A DNA stretch of 64,000 bases from Blastococcus mobilis (GCF_900188025.1 NZ_FZNO01000005.1:62001-126000), one strand, 5' to 3'; shown: positions 17,102-26,147, counted from the first letter of the stretch. A program made the numbers and translations. The notes: generated by a model from the sequence alone, not told the origin.

Positions 17102-18334
17102 TCAGGCGGCGACGGGCCGGGAGTCCTCGAGCGCGGGACGGGTCGGCTCCGCACCGCGGCGGCTCCGCCACCGGAGGCTCGTGGCGGCCGACAGCGCCAG
17201 CAGGATCACCACGGCGCCGTAGATCTCCGCCGTCCGCTCCAGGCCGATCTCGCCGGCCGCGAGGCCTGCCGCGATCGCCGGGATGCTGAACATGAGGTAG
17301 CTGACGACGAAGACGCTCGACAGCAGAGCGGCCCGGTCTCCGGGGGCCACGCCGCGGGTCACCGTGGCCATCGCCCCGAGGAAGGCGGAGCCGAAACCGA
17401 AGCCGGAGACCACTGCGGCGACGAAGAAGAGAGCCAGGGATCCGGAGAACAGCGCGCCGACCGTTCCGGCCACCCCGACTGCGAAGACCACGACCCCGAG
17501 GACCATCGCGCGTTCCGGGGCCGCGCCGCGCATGCTCAGCGACCCGACGAGGCCGGTGCCGTTGAGCGCCAGGATCAGCAGGCCGCCCACGAGGTGGTCG
17601 TCGACGCCGAAGACTCCGGCGACCAGCGAGGGACCGAGCGAGGCGTAGAGGCCGCCCAGTGCCCAGGTGGCGGCGAGACAGGGGAGGACCACGAGGAACT
17701 CGGGGCGCTGGGGCCGCGGCACGTGCACCTGAGGGCGCAGCGAGGCCAGCGCGCCGGGCGTCCGCGGTGAGGACTCGGGCAGCAGCAGCATCCCGGCCGC
17801 CGACAGCAGGAAGATTCCGGTCAGGACGCCGAACACCCAGTCGGTCGGCGCGGGGACGAATTGCACCAGCAGTGCGGCGCCGGCCGCGCCCAGGGACAGG
17901 CCCAGCCCGGGAGAGGCGCTGTTGACCAGGGCGCCCAGCGGCCGGTCGCTGCGCTGGAAGTCCAGGAGGGCCGCACCCAGCGCGCCGGTCATCGCACCGG
18001 TGGCGAGGCCCTGCACGATTCGGGCAGCCAGCAGCCAGCCCACGCCGTCAGCGAACAGGAACAGCAGCATCGCCCCGGCCTGGACGACGAGCGCACCGGC
18101 CAGCACCGGACGGCGGCCGACGTGGTCGGAGAGGCCGCCGACGACCAGCAGCGCGGCGAGCAGGGCGAAGACGTAGATGCCGAACACCGTGGTCAGGACG
18201 CCGTCGCTGAAGCCGAAGCGCTCCTGGTAGACGCGGTAGAGCGGCGACGGGACCCCGGATGCGGCGAGCACCAGCACGAGCAGGACCGCGATCGACCAGA
18301 AGGAGGTCGACCGGGACGGTCCGCGCACAGCCAT
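17102..18334 (-). CDS. Major facilitator superfamily transporter
   Basis: A 410-residue protein with about 12 membrane helices. The loop 2-3 motif reads GGLSDHVGRRPVL, the classic MFS motif A. It starts SFWSIAVLLVLVLAASGVPSPLY, typical of drug/H+ exporters of the YbjJ/AraJ-like group. The substrate is unknown. ATG 18334 is followed 38 bp upstream by the stop of a lipoprotein gene on the same strand, so the two may be co-transcribed. Confidence 0.9.
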   Translation of the reverse strand: MAVRGPSRSTSFWSIAVLLVLVLAASGVPSPLYRVYQERFGFSDGVLTTVFGIYVFALLAALLVVGGLSDHVGRRPVLAGALVVQAGAMLLFLFADGVGWLLAARIVQGLATGAMTGALGAALLDFQRSDRPLGALVNSASPGLGLSLGAAGAALLVQFVPAPTDWVFGVLTGIFLLSAAGMLLLPESSPRTPGALASLRPQVHVPRPQRPEFLVVLPCLAATWALGGLYASLGPSLVAGVFGVDDHLVGGLLILALNGTGLVGSLSMRGAAPERAMVLGVVVFAVGVAGTVGALFSGSLALFFVAAVVSGFGFGSAFLGAMATVTRGVAPGDRAALLSSVFVVSYLMFSIPAIAAGLAAGEIGLERTAEIYGAVVILLALSAATSLRWRSRRGAEPTRPALEDSRPVAA

Positions 18335-18372
18335 GCCCCTCTCCAAGGCGGCCGGCGTCCGACCGATTCCGG

Positions 18373-18879
18373 TCAGGTGGTCAGCAGGTAGCCATCGGGC
18401 CGTGCGGTCAGCGGCGGCAGGGTCCGGATCTCTCCGCACCCGGGCCCGTTGGGCTCCCTCACCGTGGGCTCCGTCGTGGTGCGGCCGCGGTAGAGAGCAC
18501 CGCCGCTCACCCGGTCGGTGAGGACGAGGCTGACCTCGACCCGGTCCTGATCCGGGACCGGGCGCTGCCATTCGACCGAGGCGCGCTCCGGGAGGATCTG
18601 TGCCGGTCCGGTCGGCTCTGCGCTGGGAGCGCTGGTCGGCGCGGGCATCAGGACCGTGACGGGCACGTCGGTGCACTCGGCGTCGAGGCAGATGCGAGCG
18701 TCGGCGGTGCGCAGGTCGATGTCCAGGCCGCCGAGGTCGACCGTCACACCCGGTTCGTACATCACCTGGGTGCACGCGCGCGGTGCTGCACATCCGGTCA
18801 CCGTGAACCCGATCAGCCCCAGCACGCAGGCAGTGCGGCCCAGCGCGGGCCGAACTGCTTCGGTGGACGGGCGTGCCAT
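18373..18879 (-). CDS. Putative lipoprotein
   Basis: A 168-residue exported protein. Basic N-terminus, hydrophobic core TACVLGLIGFTVTG and the lipobox VTGC place the lipidated Cys at residue 30. The mature part has further Cys (ACTQ, CLDAECTDV, GPGCGEI) that could form disulfides, and a Pro/Ala linker. I know no function. It is likely anchored on the outer face of the membrane, upstream of and possibly co-transcribed with the MFS gene. Confidence 0.8.
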   Translation of the reverse strand: MARPSTEAVRPALGRTACVLGLIGFTVTGCAAPRACTQVMYEPGVTVDLGGLDIDLRTADARICLDAECTDVPVTVLMPAPTSAPSAEPTGPAQILPERASVEWQRPVPDQDRVEVSLVLTDRVSGGALYRGRTTTEPTVREPNGPGCGEIRTLPPLTARPDGYLLTT

Positions 18880-18992
18880 GCCGACATGATGCCGCCAGGT
18901 GGCCCGGGGGACCTGGTCGCACGGCCGGGTTCTCGTTCCGGATCGCGGCGTCGTCCGGGCGTGGACCGCTCGACCCGGGGTAGCGGCAGGCC

Positions 18993-20174
18993 ATGGCCCT
19001 TCCCCGGATCCTCGTCCTCGTGCTGGCCGGCGGAGCAGGCGGCCGGCTCGAACTGCTGACCGAGCAGCGCGCCAAGCCGGCCGTGCCCTTCGCCGGGGTG
19101 TACCGGCTCATCGACTTCCCGTTGAGCAACTGCCAGCACTCCGGGATCGCCGACGTCTGGGTGTCGGTGCAGTTCCACCCGACGTCGCTGTCGGACCACC
19201 TGGCCAACGGCCGGCCGTGGGACCTCGACCGGACCTCCGGCGGCCTGATGATGCTGCCGCCGTTCCAGGGCACCGACCGCGGCGGCTGGGTCAGCGGCAC
19301 GGCGAACCTGCTGTGGCGCCAGGCGGACCTGATCCGCGAGTTCTCCGCCGACGCGCTCGTCGTCGTCAGCTCCGACGCCGTCTACAAGCTGGACTACCGC
19401 GAGGTCGTCGATGCCCACCTGGGCTCGGGGGCGGAGGTCACGATGGTGACCACCGAGGTCGCCGCCGACGACGCCTCCCGGTACGGGATCGTGCAGCTCG
19501 GGGACGGCGACCGGATCACCGACTACGCCTACAAGCCGGACGAGCCGGCGACCTCCACGGCGACCAACGAGGTCTTCGTCTTCACACCGGACGCCACGCT
19601 GGACCGTCTCGAGGGGCTCGACGACGAGCTCGGCGAGGACGGCCTCGAGGACCTCGGCAGCCACCTGCTGCCCGCCCAGACCCGCGACGGTCTGGCCCGT
19701 GCGTATCCGCTCCAGGGTTATTGGCGCGACGTCGGCACGGTCATGGCGTACTGGCAGGCTCACCGGGACTTCCTCGCGGCGGAGCCGCCCATCGACCTGG
19801 ACGACCCCGCCTGGCCACTGCACACCCGGGGCGGCCGGCACAGTGCCGCCCGGATCCTCCCCGGAGCGGTGGTGGACGAGAGCCTGGTCTCCGGCGGGAC
19901 CCGCGTGGCCGGCGAGGTGCGGGGGTCGGTGCTGTCGCCCGGTGTGGTGGTGGAGAAGGGGGCGACCGTCGTGGACTCGGTGCTGCTGCCCGGGGTGCGC
20001 GTGCGGGCCGGTGCCCGGGTGGTGCGCGCCGTCCTCGACGACCGCGTCGACGTCGGTGAGCGGGCCGTCGTCGGCGGCGACGACGACGTCACGCTCGTCG
20101 GGCGGCAGGCCCGGGTCGGGGCGGGCAGCGAGGTGGTGCCGGGAGCCCGCCTGCCCGACCCGGAGGAGGACTGA
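18993..20174 (+). CDS. glgC: Glucose-1-phosphate adenylyltransferase (GlgC)
   Basis: A 393-residue nucleotidyltransferase making ADP-glucose for glycogen or alpha-glucan synthesis. The N-terminal loop VLAGGAGGRLELLTEQRAKP includes the KPAVPFAG lysine. YRLIDFPLSNCQHSGI, SSDAVYKLDY and the GYWRDVGTV motif follow. The C-terminal quarter is a left-handed beta-helix (repeats such as ILPGAVVDESLVSGGTRVAG). ATG at 18993. Standard size for actinobacterial GlgC. No glgA or glgB is adjacent. Confidence 0.9.
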   Translation: MALPRILVLVLAGGAGGRLELLTEQRAKPAVPFAGVYRLIDFPLSNCQHSGIADVWVSVQFHPTSLSDHLANGRPWDLDRTSGGLMMLPPFQGTDRGGWVSGTANLLWRQADLIREFSADALVVVSSDAVYKLDYREVVDAHLGSGAEVTMVTTEVAADDASRYGIVQLGDGDRITDYAYKPDEPATSTATNEVFVFTPDATLDRLEGLDDELGEDGLEDLGSHLLPAQTRDGLARAYPLQGYWRDVGTVMAYWQAHRDFLAAEPPIDLDDPAWPLHTRGGRHSAARILPGAVVDESLVSGGTRVAGEVRGSVLSPGVVVEKGATVVDSVLLPGVRVRAGARVVRAVLDDRVDVGERAVVGGDDDVTLVGRQARVGAGSEVVPGARLPDPEED

Positions 20175-20184
20175 CCGGCACGGG

Positions 20185-20883
20185 TCAGGCCTGGCGGGCG
20201 TCGAACTCCATCCACACCCGGCGGCGGTCCGCCCGGCTGGTCACCTCGGCCATCGCGGCGACCCGACGGCGCTGCTCGGCGGTCGCGACGTGGTTCACGA
20301 CGGCGATCTCGGCGGCCCGCATGGCCCGCTCGGCGGCGAACTCGGCCGGGGTGGACGGGTACTCCGGGGGCTCGGGCGCCGGTAGCGCGCGCGAACCGGC
20401 GTAGGGGCTGTCCGGAGGCAGGTTCCCGGTCAGCCGGCCGTAGGCGCCGAGCAGGAGCAGCGTGAGCCCGGCGGCCGCGGAGAAGGCCACGTTGCTCATC
20501 TCGAAGGCGAGCACGTTGAGGCCGGTCCGGAGGACCGCCAGGTTCGCCAGCGCCGACACGATGAACAACGAGCCGACGACGATCATGATCGTCGAGGCGA
20601 CGCGCGGATCGCGCGCGGCCGCGACGACCAGGACCGCCGCCGTGATCACGGAGATCGTCGACAGCAGGCCGTTGGACGACATGCCGAGGATGGGCTCCCC
20701 GCTGGTGGAGAAGAAGTCCAGCCCGCCGGCGAACCCCAGCAGCCCGAACACCAGGATCACCAGGGCGACGGTGACGGCTCCCGCCCGCTGCACCGCGAAG
20801 ACCCGCGAGTCGTAGGAGCGGCCCTCGTCGTCGGGCGCGGGCGCGGTCGTCGTTGGACGGTGCGGGAAGTGGCGCAGTTGCAT
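20185..20883 (-). CDS. DUF4383-like membrane protein
   Basis: A 232-residue protein with four membrane helices between residues 35 and 155: VTVALVILVFGLLGFAGG, LSTISVITAAVLVVAAA, TIMIVVGSLFIVSALANLAV and VAFSAAAGLTLLLLGAYG. A charged cytosolic tail follows. This layout resembles DUF4383 family proteins, which have no known function; the assignment is from pattern memory. ATG 20883 with GGAGCTC upstream. Confidence 0.7.
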   Translation of the reverse strand: MQLRHFPHRPTTTAPAPDDEGRSYDSRVFAVQRAGAVTVALVILVFGLLGFAGGLDFFSTSGEPILGMSSNGLLSTISVITAAVLVVAAARDPRVASTIMIVVGSLFIVSALANLAVLRTGLNVLAFEMSNVAFSAAAGLTLLLLGAYGRLTGNLPPDSPYAGSRALPAPEPPEYPSTPAEFAAERAMRAAEIAVVNHVATAEQRRRVAAMAEVTSRADRRRVWMEFDARQA

Positions 20884-20983
20884 CGGGAGCTCCTCGGGGA
20901 GGGTGTGATGCGCTGTCTTCTGCCGGCGGACGGCATCCGGATGCGGCGGGAAGGCGGGCGGGCGCGCCGGCGTTGAGGTGCAC

Positions 20984-21313
20984 ATGACCCAGCCGTTCGA
21001 GATCGACCTGCACTCGGAGTTCCTCCGGGCCGACCTCTTCCTCGCCATGGGCCAGCCCACGGAGGCGGCCCGCATGCTCGAGCGCGTCGTCGCCGCGGAA
21101 CCCGCGAACGAGGCCGCCCTGGAGCTGCTGGCGCGGTCCTACTTCGGGTCGGCGCAGCTGGCCCGATCCGAGGAAACGCTGACCCGGCTGGTCGAGCTGG
21201 CGCCCGCCAACGGGTGGGCCCGCCGTGCCCTGGCGCGCACGCTGGAGCGGCAGAGCCGGGCCGCCGAGGCGGTGAGCCACCACCGGATGGCGGACGCGCT
21301 CGGCGCCGCCTGA
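20984..21313 (+). CDS. Tetratricopeptide-repeat protein
   Basis: A 109-residue helical protein consisting of about three TPR units (ADLFLAMGQPTEAARMLERV, then AALELLARSYFGSAQLARSE, then WARRALARTLERQSRAAEAV). TPRs mediate protein-protein contact; the partner is unknown. ATG 20984 is chosen; an in-frame GTG two codons upstream is also possible. Confidence 0.8.
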   Translation: MTQPFEIDLHSEFLRADLFLAMGQPTEAARMLERVVAAEPANEAALELLARSYFGSAQLARSEETLTRLVELAPANGWARRALARTLERQSRAAEAVSHHRMADALGAA

Positions 21314-21449
21314 TCAGCCGCGCTCACCAGCGCGAACGCCGCCGATCGCCCTGTCACCTAAGATTGACGCAGCGTTAGGACACGCCGCTGCGGCGGGAAG
21401 ATGCGCTGGTGGGCGGGTCGTCCGCCGCGCTCCGGGAATTCATGCGCCC

Positions 21450-21650
21450 ATGAGCATTCTCGGAAGGTTGATGGGAACTGCAGAGACCGCAGCCCGGAGC
21501 GGCGCACGTGGCGGCCGCACCACGGCACGTCCGGCGCGCGGCGTGGGTCGGCCCACGGGTCGGCGCGGGATGGGCCGTGGGCGGACCGCCACCCCCGCCA
21601 CGAGTGGCGGCATCGGCCGCATGGTCGAGGGGTTCCTGCGCCGCCGCTGA
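21450..21650 (+). CDS. Small very basic Arg/Gly-rich protein
   Basis: A 66-residue frame starting ATG 21450. MSILGRLMGTAETAARSG begins it, an Arg/Gly/Thr-rich middle follows and it ends IGRMVEGFLRRR. The terminal hydrophobic positions repeat at both ends around a disordered basic core, as in some small actinobacterial proteins. No domain is recognised and it could be spurious, although it fills an otherwise empty gap. Confidence 0.4.
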   Translation: MSILGRLMGTAETAARSGARGGRTTARPARGVGRPTGRRGMGRGRTATPATSGGIGRMVEGFLRRR

Positions 21651-21665
21651 CCCAGGGCGGCTCGG

Positions 21666-22421
21666 TCAGAGGGCGACCGCGGCCACCAGCAGGGTGGCCG
21701 CGGTCGTCGTCTCGCCCATGGCGCCCATGACGTCGCCGGTCACGCCGCCCAACCGGGCGCGGGCACGGCGGTGCAGCACTTCGGCCGCGAGCAGACCCGC
21801 CAGCGCACTTCCCGCGAGGCGGACGGCCGGCCCCGGGTCCCCGGTCGTGCCCGCCACGAGCAGGGCCGCCAGCACGGCAGCCCACCCGGCGAACCAGCGA
21901 ACCGAGACGGTGCCCCGGACCAGCGCGCCCAGCGACGAGCCCTCCGCCGTCGCCACCCCGGGCAGTCCCGTCCGTGCCATCGCCAGCCGGGCCACCGTGA
22001 CAGCGGACCAGAAGGCCAGCCAGCCCCAGGGCGTTTCCAGGAGGGCCGACAGGCAGGCGATCTGCAGCAGCAGGGTCAACACGAGCGTTACGACGCCGAA
22101 CGGGCCGACGTCGCTCTGATGCATGACCTGCAGCGCCCGTTCCCGGCCCCGCAGCGGCCCGAGTCCGTCGGCGGTGTCGGCCAGCCCGTCGAGGTGGAGA
22201 CCTCGCGTGAGCAGCGCCAGGACGGCGATCCCGAGCACCGCGCCGGCCAGCGGGGAGATCCACCGGTCGCCGACGACGGCGACGCCGGTTCCGATCCCGC
22301 CGAGTGCGAGGCCCACCAGCGGCGCCCAGGGGAGCACGCCGCGTGCCGAGGCCGCCGCCGCCCGGGGTACCGGCAGCACGGTGAGGAGCGCCGCCGACTC
22401 CAGTGGACCGGTGAGCCTCAT
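21666..22421 (-). CDS. cobS: Adenosylcobinamide-GDP ribazoletransferase
   Basis: A 251-residue polytopic membrane protein that joins adenosylcobinamide-GDP to alpha-ribazole in the last assembly step of B12. The signature LLTRGLHLDGLADTADGLG is present, followed by LQVMHQSDVGPFGVV and GVTGDVMGAMGE near the C-terminus. It lies 40 bp downstream of a histidine-phosphatase gene on the same strand. Confidence 0.95.
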   Translation of the reverse strand: MRLTGPLESAALLTVLPVPRAAAASARGVLPWAPLVGLALGGIGTGVAVVGDRWISPLAGAVLGIAVLALLTRGLHLDGLADTADGLGPLRGRERALQVMHQSDVGPFGVVTLVLTLLLQIACLSALLETPWGWLAFWSAVTVARLAMARTGLPGVATAEGSSLGALVRGTVSVRWFAGWAAVLAALLVAGTTGDPGPAVRLAGSALAGLLAAEVLHRRARARLGGVTGDVMGAMGETTTAATLLVAAVAL

Positions 22422-22461
22422 CGCCGCTCCGGGTCCCGTCGGTGCTCGCTCGCGGTGTTCC

Positions 22462-23013
22462 TCACGCGATCAGCTCCAGACGGGTCACCGTCCCGTTGGG
22501 CGGGGTGACGGCGGGCATCGCGTCTGGACCGAGGCCGGCCACGACCGCCTGCGCCGCGCGGATCGTGTCGCCGTGCGTCACGAGCGCGATGACGTCGGCG
22601 GGAGGTTCGGCGCCGAGGTGCTTCAGGAAGGCTCCCACCCGGCCCTGCAGCTCCGCCAGGCTCTCCCCGCCCGGCGCCGACCAGTGCGGATCGGTCCAGT
22701 CGACGATGTCCCACAGCTCCCTGGAGGGCCTTCCCTCCAGCTCGCCGTACCCCTGCTCGCGCAGCGCCGGGCTGGTGACGATCGGCAGGCCGGTCGCGCG
22801 GGCGCAGTGCTCCGCGGTCTGCACCGCACGGACCAGATCGCTCGAGATCAGCGCACCCGGGCTCAGGCCGGCCAGCTCGGCGGCGGCCGCGCGGGCCTGC
22901 TCGTGCCCGAGCGGGGTCAGCGGGACGTGCGCGGTCTGACCCTGCATCAGGCCGGCGGCGTTCCACTCGCTCTGTCCGTGGCGGACGAGCAGCAGGGTCA
23001 GGGGACGGGCCAT
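22462..23013 (-). CDS. Histidine phosphatase family protein, possible alpha-ribazole phosphatase
   Basis: A 183-residue phosphoglycerate-mutase-like phosphatase. The phospho-histidine motif is LLVRHGQSEWN (residues 8-18), with ISSDLVRAVQTAEHC and the second catalytic VTHGDTIRAAQ. The next gene in the same direction is cobS, so a role in dephosphorylating alpha-ribazole phosphate is plausible. That is context only; the same family includes broad-specificity GpmB-like enzymes. Confidence 0.85.
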   Translation of the reverse strand: MARPLTLLLVRHGQSEWNAAGLMQGQTAHVPLTPLGHEQARAAAAELAGLSPGALISSDLVRAVQTAEHCARATGLPIVTSPALREQGYGELEGRPSRELWDIVDWTDPHWSAPGGESLAELQGRVGAFLKHLGAEPPADVIALVTHGDTIRAAQAVVAGLGPDAMPAVTPPNGTVTRLELIA

Positions 23014-23150
23014 GGCGGGGGATCGTAGGCGAGGGGCGTGCGGGTGCCGGGGGCCCGCCTCGTACCGTCGTCGTCGCGGCCGAGCCTGCGAGGCACGCAT
23101 CGACACAGCAGCTCTGGTCACGGGACCGACGAGCGCAGCGAGGAGAGCAC

Positions 23151-23939
23151 GTGAGCATCCCCGTCCGACCGGGTTCCGCCCGCCCCGCGGCCGGTCCCAC
23201 GGCGCCCGACCCGCTGGCCCCGCTGCTCGACCTCCCCGGTGTGCGCGACGCCGCCGACGCCGCCCGCGCCGGCATCGACCGGCTGCTCGGGCACCGCGTG
23301 CTCCGCCAGGAGTCCGCCGGGGTCAGCACCGAGTCCGCCCTCCGGGGCGCCCGGGCCTCGGCGGCGCTGGAAGGCGCCGACATCCCGCTGGCCCAGCTGC
23401 GGGCCGGGGACGTCGGTGACCCCGTGGTGCAGGGGGCACTGCGCGTCTCCGCAGGGCTGGGCTCGATGGTGGAGACGTGGTCGCGGGCGCCGGGCCAGGT
23501 GCTCGCCCGGCTGCACGTCCTCGCCGCGGCCGACCTGGCCGATGCCGCCGGCCTCGGTCGGCCCGCGCAGCACGCGGGTCCCCGCCTCTCCGGTCTGTTC
23601 TCGCTGGTCACCGCCGGCACGACGGCGCCGGCGGTGCTCGTGGCCGCGCTGGTGCACGGGGAACTGGCCGCGCTCGCCCCGTTCGGCACCGCCGACGGGA
23701 TCGTCGCGCGCGCGGCCGGACGGCTCACCGGCATCACCCGCGGCCTGGACCCGAAGGCCGTGTCGGTTCCGGAGGTGGGGTTCGCCGAACTCGGCAGGGA
23801 TGCCTACGCGCAGGCGCTGGCCGGCTACGCGTCGGCCACCGAGGCGGGGGTGGCGGGCTGGCTCGTGCACTGCTGCCGGGCCACCGAGCACGGCGCCCTG
23901 GAGGGTCTGGCGATCTGCGAGAGCCTGCTCCGCGGCTGA
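23151..23939 (+). CDS. Fic-fold-like protein with degenerate catalytic motif
   Basis: A 262-residue protein resembling the Fic-like 'oxidoreductase' proteins often found beside actinobacterial tad loci. STESALRGARASAALEGADI recalls the Fic N-terminal region. The position equivalent to HxFxDGNGRxxR reads APFGTADGIVARAAGRL, preceded by VAALVHGELAAL. The catalytic His-Pro-Phe and GNGR residues are therefore not intact, and AMPylation activity is doubtful. It may be a structural or regulatory relative. Plus strand, followed by a tandem repeat and an aldo/keto reductase gene. Confidence 0.6.
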   Translation: MSIPVRPGSARPAAGPTAPDPLAPLLDLPGVRDAADAARAGIDRLLGHRVLRQESAGVSTESALRGARASAALEGADIPLAQLRAGDVGDPVVQGALRVSAGLGSMVETWSRAPGQVLARLHVLAAADLADAAGLGRPAQHAGPRLSGLFSLVTAGTTAPAVLVAALVHGELAALAPFGTADGIVARAAGRLTGITRGLDPKAVSVPEVGFAELGRDAYAQALAGYASATEAGVAGWLVHCCRATEHGALEGLAICESLLRG

Positions 23940-23969
23940 CCCGGCTGACCCGGCTGACCCGGCTGACCC
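23934..23969 (+). repeat. Tandem repeat, four copies of GGCTGACCC
   Basis: Four exact 9-bp units start in the last codon of the Fic-like gene and fill most of the gap to the aldo/keto reductase start at 24004. Copy number may vary between strains. Confidence 0.9.
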
Positions 23970-24003
23970 GGCGGACGCCGGCTCGGGCGCGAACACTGAT
24001 CGG

Positions 24004-24972
24004 GTGGAGTATCTCGACGTCGACGGTCTGGGCCCGGTCAGCCGCATCGGCCTGGGCACGTGGCAGTTCGGCTCGCGCGAGTGGGGTTACGGCGACAGGT
24101 ACGCCGATCAGGCCGCCGTCGACATCGTCCGCCGGGCCCGGGCGCTGGGCATCACCCTCTTCGACACCGCCGAGATCTACGCCTTCGGCCGGAGCGAGCG
24201 GATCCTCGGATCGGCGCTCGGGGCCGAGCGTGGCGCGGTCGTCGTCGCCAGCAAGATCTTCCCGGTCGTGCCGGTCCCGGCCATCGTCCGGCAGCGCTGG
24301 GCGGGCAGCGCCCGGCGGCTCGGGCTGACGCGCATCCCGCTCTACCAGGTGCACCAGCCCAACCCGGTCGTGCCGGACTCGGTGATCATGCCGGGGTTCC
24401 GGCAGTTGCTGGACGAGGGCGGGATCGGCGCAACGGGCGTCTCGAACTACTCGCTCGAGCGCTGGCGCGCCGCCGACGCCGCACTCGGTGTTCCGGTGGT
24501 CAGCAACCAGGTCCAGTTCTCCCTGGCGCACGCCGGCCCCCTGGACGACCTGGTCCCCTTCGCCGAGCGGGCGAACCGGATGGTGATCGCCTACAGCCCG
24601 CTCGCGCAGGGCCTGCTCGGCGGCCGGTACGGCGCAGACCGCCGCCCCGGCGGCGTGCGGGCGGTCAATCCGCTGTTCGGTACCGAGAACCTGCGCCGCG
24701 TGGCACCGCTGCTGGGCCTGCTGCGGGAGGTGGCGGCCGCCCATGACGCGAAGCCGGCGCAGATCGCCCTCGCCTGGCTCATCGCATTGCCGCGGGTGGT
24801 CGTGATCCCGGGCGCATCGAGCGTGGAGCAGCTGGAATCCAATGCCGCGGCCGCCGGGATCTCGTTGCGTGCCGACGAGTTGGCCGCGCTGACCGCCGCG
24901 GCGCGCGCCTTCTCCCCGGTCTCGGGTGCGCGGACCCTGGTCGACCACGTGCGGGAGCGGTTCAGCGCCTGA
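24004..24972 (+). CDS. Aldo/keto reductase
   Basis: A 322-residue TIM-barrel NADPH oxidoreductase. The catalytic tetrad is visible as Asp and Tyr in LFDTAEIYAFGRSE, Lys in ASKIFP, and His in YQVHQPN. NADPH-binding positions lie in AYSPLAQGLLGG and PGASSVEQLESN. GTG start at 24004. The substrate is unknown. It converges with a small membrane-protein gene. Confidence 0.92.
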   Translation: MEYLDVDGLGPVSRIGLGTWQFGSREWGYGDRYADQAAVDIVRRARALGITLFDTAEIYAFGRSERILGSALGAERGAVVVASKIFPVVPVPAIVRQRWAGSARRLGLTRIPLYQVHQPNPVVPDSVIMPGFRQLLDEGGIGATGVSNYSLERWRAADAALGVPVVSNQVQFSLAHAGPLDDLVPFAERANRMVIAYSPLAQGLLGGRYGADRRPGGVRAVNPLFGTENLRRVAPLLGLLREVAAAHDAKPAQIALAWLIALPRVVVIPGASSVEQLESNAAAAGISLRADELAALTAAARAFSPVSGARTLVDHVRERFSA

Positions 24973-24973
24973 A

Positions 24974-25246
24974 TCAGCGAGGGGAGAGCAGGAACCCCAC
25001 GACGGCGCAGAGCACCACCCCGCAGGCGCCGGCCGCCGCGGCCGCCAGCCACGCTCCCGTGAGCCCACCGGCCGCCGCCGCGACGAGGATCGACAGCCAC
25101 GGACCGGACAGCGAGAGGAACAACCCCCACCGCCGGGCGCGCGACCGGTGCCGTCGGCGGGCGGCGATGCGGGTGGACTGGCCGAACACCACCGCGGCGA
25201 CGCAGACGGCCAGCACGGCCAGCCAGGCGAGGACCACGGTGACCAC
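24974..25246 (-). CDS. Small membrane protein of unknown function
   Basis: A 90-residue protein with membrane segments TVVLAWLAVLAVCVAAVVFG, a basic loop RIAARRRHRSRARRWG, then FLSLSGPWLSILVAAAAGG and AAAGACGVVLCAVVGFLL. GTG at 25246 is the best start because the frame upstream is Pro/Arg-rich and unlikely. Unknown function; converges with the aldo/keto reductase and ends 2 bp after it. Confidence 0.65.
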   Translation of the reverse strand: MVTVVLAWLAVLAVCVAAVVFGQSTRIAARRRHRSRARRWGLFLSLSGPWLSILVAAAAGGLTGAWLAAAAAGACGVVLCAVVGFLLSPR

Positions 25247-25298
25247 GTCGGCAGGATGACCCACCGGACGGCGCCGGCGGGGGCGCCTCGCCGGGACG

Positions 25299-26147
25299 TC
25301 AGGCCCCGCGACCGCGCCTGCGGCCCGACACCGGGCCGGGGTCGTCGACGGCGAGGACGTCCGCCCGGAGCGCCCGGTGCCGGGCGTACCAGGCGAGGCC
25401 GACGACGGCCGCGCCCACACCGACCGCGGCACCGGTGACCACGGGCGCCGGCGGCGCCGAGAATCGCGCGCGCATGCTCACCGGCCGGGTGAACTGGAGA
25501 ACCGGCCAGCCGTGCTCGAGGGCCGCCTTGCGCAGCCCGCGATCCGGGTTGACCGCCGTGGGGTGTCCGACCGCGGAGAGCATCGGCAGGTCGGTGATGG
25601 AGTCGCTGTAGGCGTAGCAATCGGCGAGGTCGTAGCCGCCGTCGGCTGCGAGCTGCCGCATCGCGGCCGCCTTGTTCTCCCCGTAGGCGTAGAACTCGAT
25701 CTCGCCGGTGTAGCGGCCGTCCTCGGTCACCATCCGGGTGGCGACGACCCGGTCGACCCCGAGCATCTCGCCGATCGGCTCCACCATCTCCGCGCCGCTG
25801 CTGGAGACGATGACGATCTCGCGGCCCGCGGCGCGGTGCTCCTCGATCAGGTCCGCCGCCTCGGCGTAGACCAGCGGGTCGACGATCTCGTGCAGCGTCT
25901 CTCGGACGATCTCGTGCACGGTGGCGGCGTCCCACCCGGTCACCATCGCCGTCAGCTGGGCCCGCAACCGCTCCATCTGCTGGGCGTCGGCGCCGGCGAG
26001 GGAGAAGACGAGCTGCGCGTACGCGGTCTTGAGCACGGCACGCCGATTGATCAGCCCACCGTTGAAGAACGGCCGGCCGAAGGCCAGGGTGCTGGACTTG
26101 GCGATGACCGTCTTGTCCAGGTCGAAGAACGCCGCTGCGCGGGTCAC
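25299..26147 (-). CDS. HAD-IB family phosphatase with C-terminal membrane anchor (SerB-like)
   Basis: A 282-residue HAD superfamily IB hydrolase. Motif I is FFDLDKTVIAKSS, motif II VIVSSSGAEM, the lysine lies in YAYGENKAAAM, and motif IV is YAYSDSITDLPML. After residue 235 a hydrophobic helix (VVTGAAVGVGAAVVGLAWYA) may anchor it. This protein accompanies the tad/ssd operon in many actinobacteria, divergently oriented as here. It is likely a phosphomonoesterase; the substrate is not established. GTG start 26147. Confidence 0.88.
   Translation of the reverse strand: MTRAAAFFDLDKTVIAKSSTLAFGRPFFNGGLINRRAVLKTAYAQLVFSLAGADAQQMERLRAQLTAMVTGWDAATVHEIVRETLHEIVDPLVYAEAADLIEEHRAAGREIVIVSSSGAEMVEPIGEMLGVDRVVATRMVTEDGRYTGEIEFYAYGENKAAAMRQLAADGGYDLADCYAYSDSITDLPMLSAVGHPTAVNPDRGLRKAALEHGWPVLQFTRPVSMRARFSAPPAPVVTGAAVGVGAAVVGLAWYARHRALRADVLAVDDPGPVSGRRRGRGA

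Noticed and set aside
18314-18323. GGACGGTCCG in host DNA as a copy of the phage motif
   Set aside because: It is inside the MFS coding region (codons for residues near the start) and single; treated as chance.
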